In this document: piece after piece, positions 6,159 to 6,446 of the stretch
How positions within the stretch are numbered: the stretch's first letter is position 1
Layout: each line of letters opens with the position of its first letter
From: Deltaproteobacteria bacterium
GTDB lineage: Bacteria; Desulfobacterota; Dissulfuribacteria; Dissulfuribacterales; QOAL01
Assembly: GCA_026996955.1 (NCBI GenBank)
Contig: JALWJV010000327.1
Coordinates: forward strand, 4,684 to 11,129
Reading direction: 5' to 3'
DNA: 6,446 bases
Position numbers and translations under genes: made by a program
The notes under the pieces: model-generated
The model's database searches: none
The model's input: the letters and a program-made list of their open reading frames with translations, nothing else
What the model was told of the DNA's origin: nothing

Positions 6159-6192
6159 GCTAATATGTGGCATGACAGTGCATTTTTGTTTC

Positions 6193-6208
6193 TGGCAAAG
6201 ACCATGCA
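6193..6208 (+). promoter_or_regulatory. Possible sigma54 (RpoN) -24/-12 promoter
   Basis: TGGCAAAGACCATGCA matches the TGGCAYRNNNNTTGCW consensus at 10 of 12 specified positions, with the invariant GG and GC exactly 10 bases apart. Transcription would start near 6219, about 79 bases before the ATG of the exported-protein gene. Such matches also occur by chance, and no activator-binding site is identified. Confidence 0.35.
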
Positions 6209-6297
6209 CAGCATGATGTTCATTTGTACTTTCAAGGTCTGAAAATCAATTACTGGCCTGCTTTCATACACTGACAGCCTGGTCATGAGAGGAACCT

Positions 6298-6446
6298 ATG
6301 AAACTGATTACCTGCTCTGAAAAAGGCAACATAACACCGCTTAACAGAGTGACAAAACTTTTTTTTATCATTTTATGTACCGGATTGCTTTTTTTCTCCG
6401 CAAAAGCATTTGCAAGCACCTATTATGTTTCCCCCACAGCCGAGGT
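6298..6446 (+). CDS. 5' end of an exported protein, cut by the window edge
   Basis: Forty-nine codons and two extra bases are present. The protein begins MKLITCSEKG and has a hydrophobic segment LFFIILCTGLLFF at 21-33. It has a likely Sec cleavage site after AFA at residue 39, leaving a mature start of STYYVSPTAE. The polar stretch before the hydrophobic core is long (about 20 residues). A GTG at 6349 would give a more typical signal peptide but has no ribosome-binding site. The ATG at 6298 has AGAGGA at 6288-6293, slightly close at 4 bases, so it is preferred. YYVSPTAEV would fit the start of a bacterial SH3-like domain; YYVSP also begins many beta-helix proteins, though these usually continue TGxD. 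The visible part is too short to decide. It diverges from the TRAP gene. Confidence 0.75.
   Translation, partial: MKLITCSEKGNITPLNRVTKLFFIILCTGLLFFSAKAFASTYYVSPTAE

Larger units (their letters stand above)
5870..6297. other. 428-base divergent spacer without a gene
   Basis: This region separates the TRAP binding-protein gene (minus) from the exported-protein gene at 6298 (plus). Nearly half is the MITE-like element at 5946-6153. The 64 bases between the TRAP ribosome-binding site and the element contain no convincing promoter hexamers in the TRAP direction. The stretch from 6159 to 6297 contains a possible sigma54 promoter at 6193-6208. A 63-codon minus-strand frame (5880-6071) crosses the element edge and is not considered a gene. 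Confidence 0.7.

Noticed and set aside
6135..6166. Outward promoter at the right end of the element (TTGAAA ... TAATAT)
   Set aside because: The spacer is 20 bases, well outside the usual 16-18.
6168..6183. TGGCATGACAGTGCAT as a sigma54 promoter
   Set aside because: The GG and GC elements are 9 bases apart rather than 10, a spacing that normally abolishes sigma54 recognition. The match at 6193-6208 is better.
6359..6395. Runs of eight and seven T in the signal peptide as a phase-variation switch
   Set aside because: The runs encode Leu and Phe codons of the hydrophobic core, where such tracts are expected, and are short for slippage control. Nothing else supports switching.
1..6446. CRISPR array, defence island, toxin-antitoxin pair, or tRNA/rRNA gene
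   Set aside because: No regularly spaced repeats, no cas-like or toxin-like products, and no cloverleaf or rRNA signature was found on either strand.

Overview
The window reads as ordinary bacterial chromosome of moderate GC content with Gram-negative features: exported proteins with Sec- and Tat-type signal peptides and a TRAP-type solute-binding protein. The mix (a TakP-like binding protein, a class II tRNA nucleotidyltransferase carrying an HD domain, and a small exported protein of unknown function) suggests a Desulfobacterota (deltaproteobacteria-like) genome. That assignment is inference from remembered family resemblance. No rRNA, tRNA or other taxonomic marker is present.

Layout, left to right. 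Positions 1-178 hold no gene I can defend, only a low-confidence reading frame entering from the left edge. A small secreted or periplasmic protein of unknown function lies on the minus strand (179-622). It diverges from a two-gene plus-strand operon: a beta-lactamase-fold serine hydrolase (712-1842) and a tRNA nucleotidyltransferase/HD protein (1842-3347), joined by a TAATG stop/start overlap. A 227-base gap with a good sigma70-type promoter and an AATCAAT-rich leader precedes a canonical NAD-type glyceraldehyde-3-phosphate dehydrogenase (3575-4582). Between this gene and the convergent TRAP binding-protein gene (4784-5869, minus) are about 200 bases carrying three successive hairpins. One is a probable terminator for each gene, and between them is a hairpin built from repeated AGCTSAAAGC words. 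Upstream of the TRAP gene, 428 bases without a gene contain a 208-bp MITE-like element with 13-bp perfect terminal inverted repeats and a 5-bp target duplication. Beyond it is a possible sigma54 promoter, then the start of another exported protein that runs off the right edge (6298 onward).

How the genes relate. The window is a set of short housekeeping or uptake transcription units, not one pathway. GAPDH serves central carbon metabolism, the nucleotidyltransferase matures tRNA 3' ends, and the TRAP binding protein probably captures a 2-oxoacid or similar small organic acid. The TRAP gene stands alone: its DctQ/DctM membrane partners are not adjacent.

I see no defence, toxin-antitoxin, CRISPR or biosynthetic system. 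The least ordinary items are the MITE-like element, the AGCTSAAAGC hairpin, and the tRNA nucleotidyltransferase, whose flexible loop is nearly deleted. That deletion is the hallmark of CC-adding enzymes and predicts a separate A-adding partner elsewhere in the genome.
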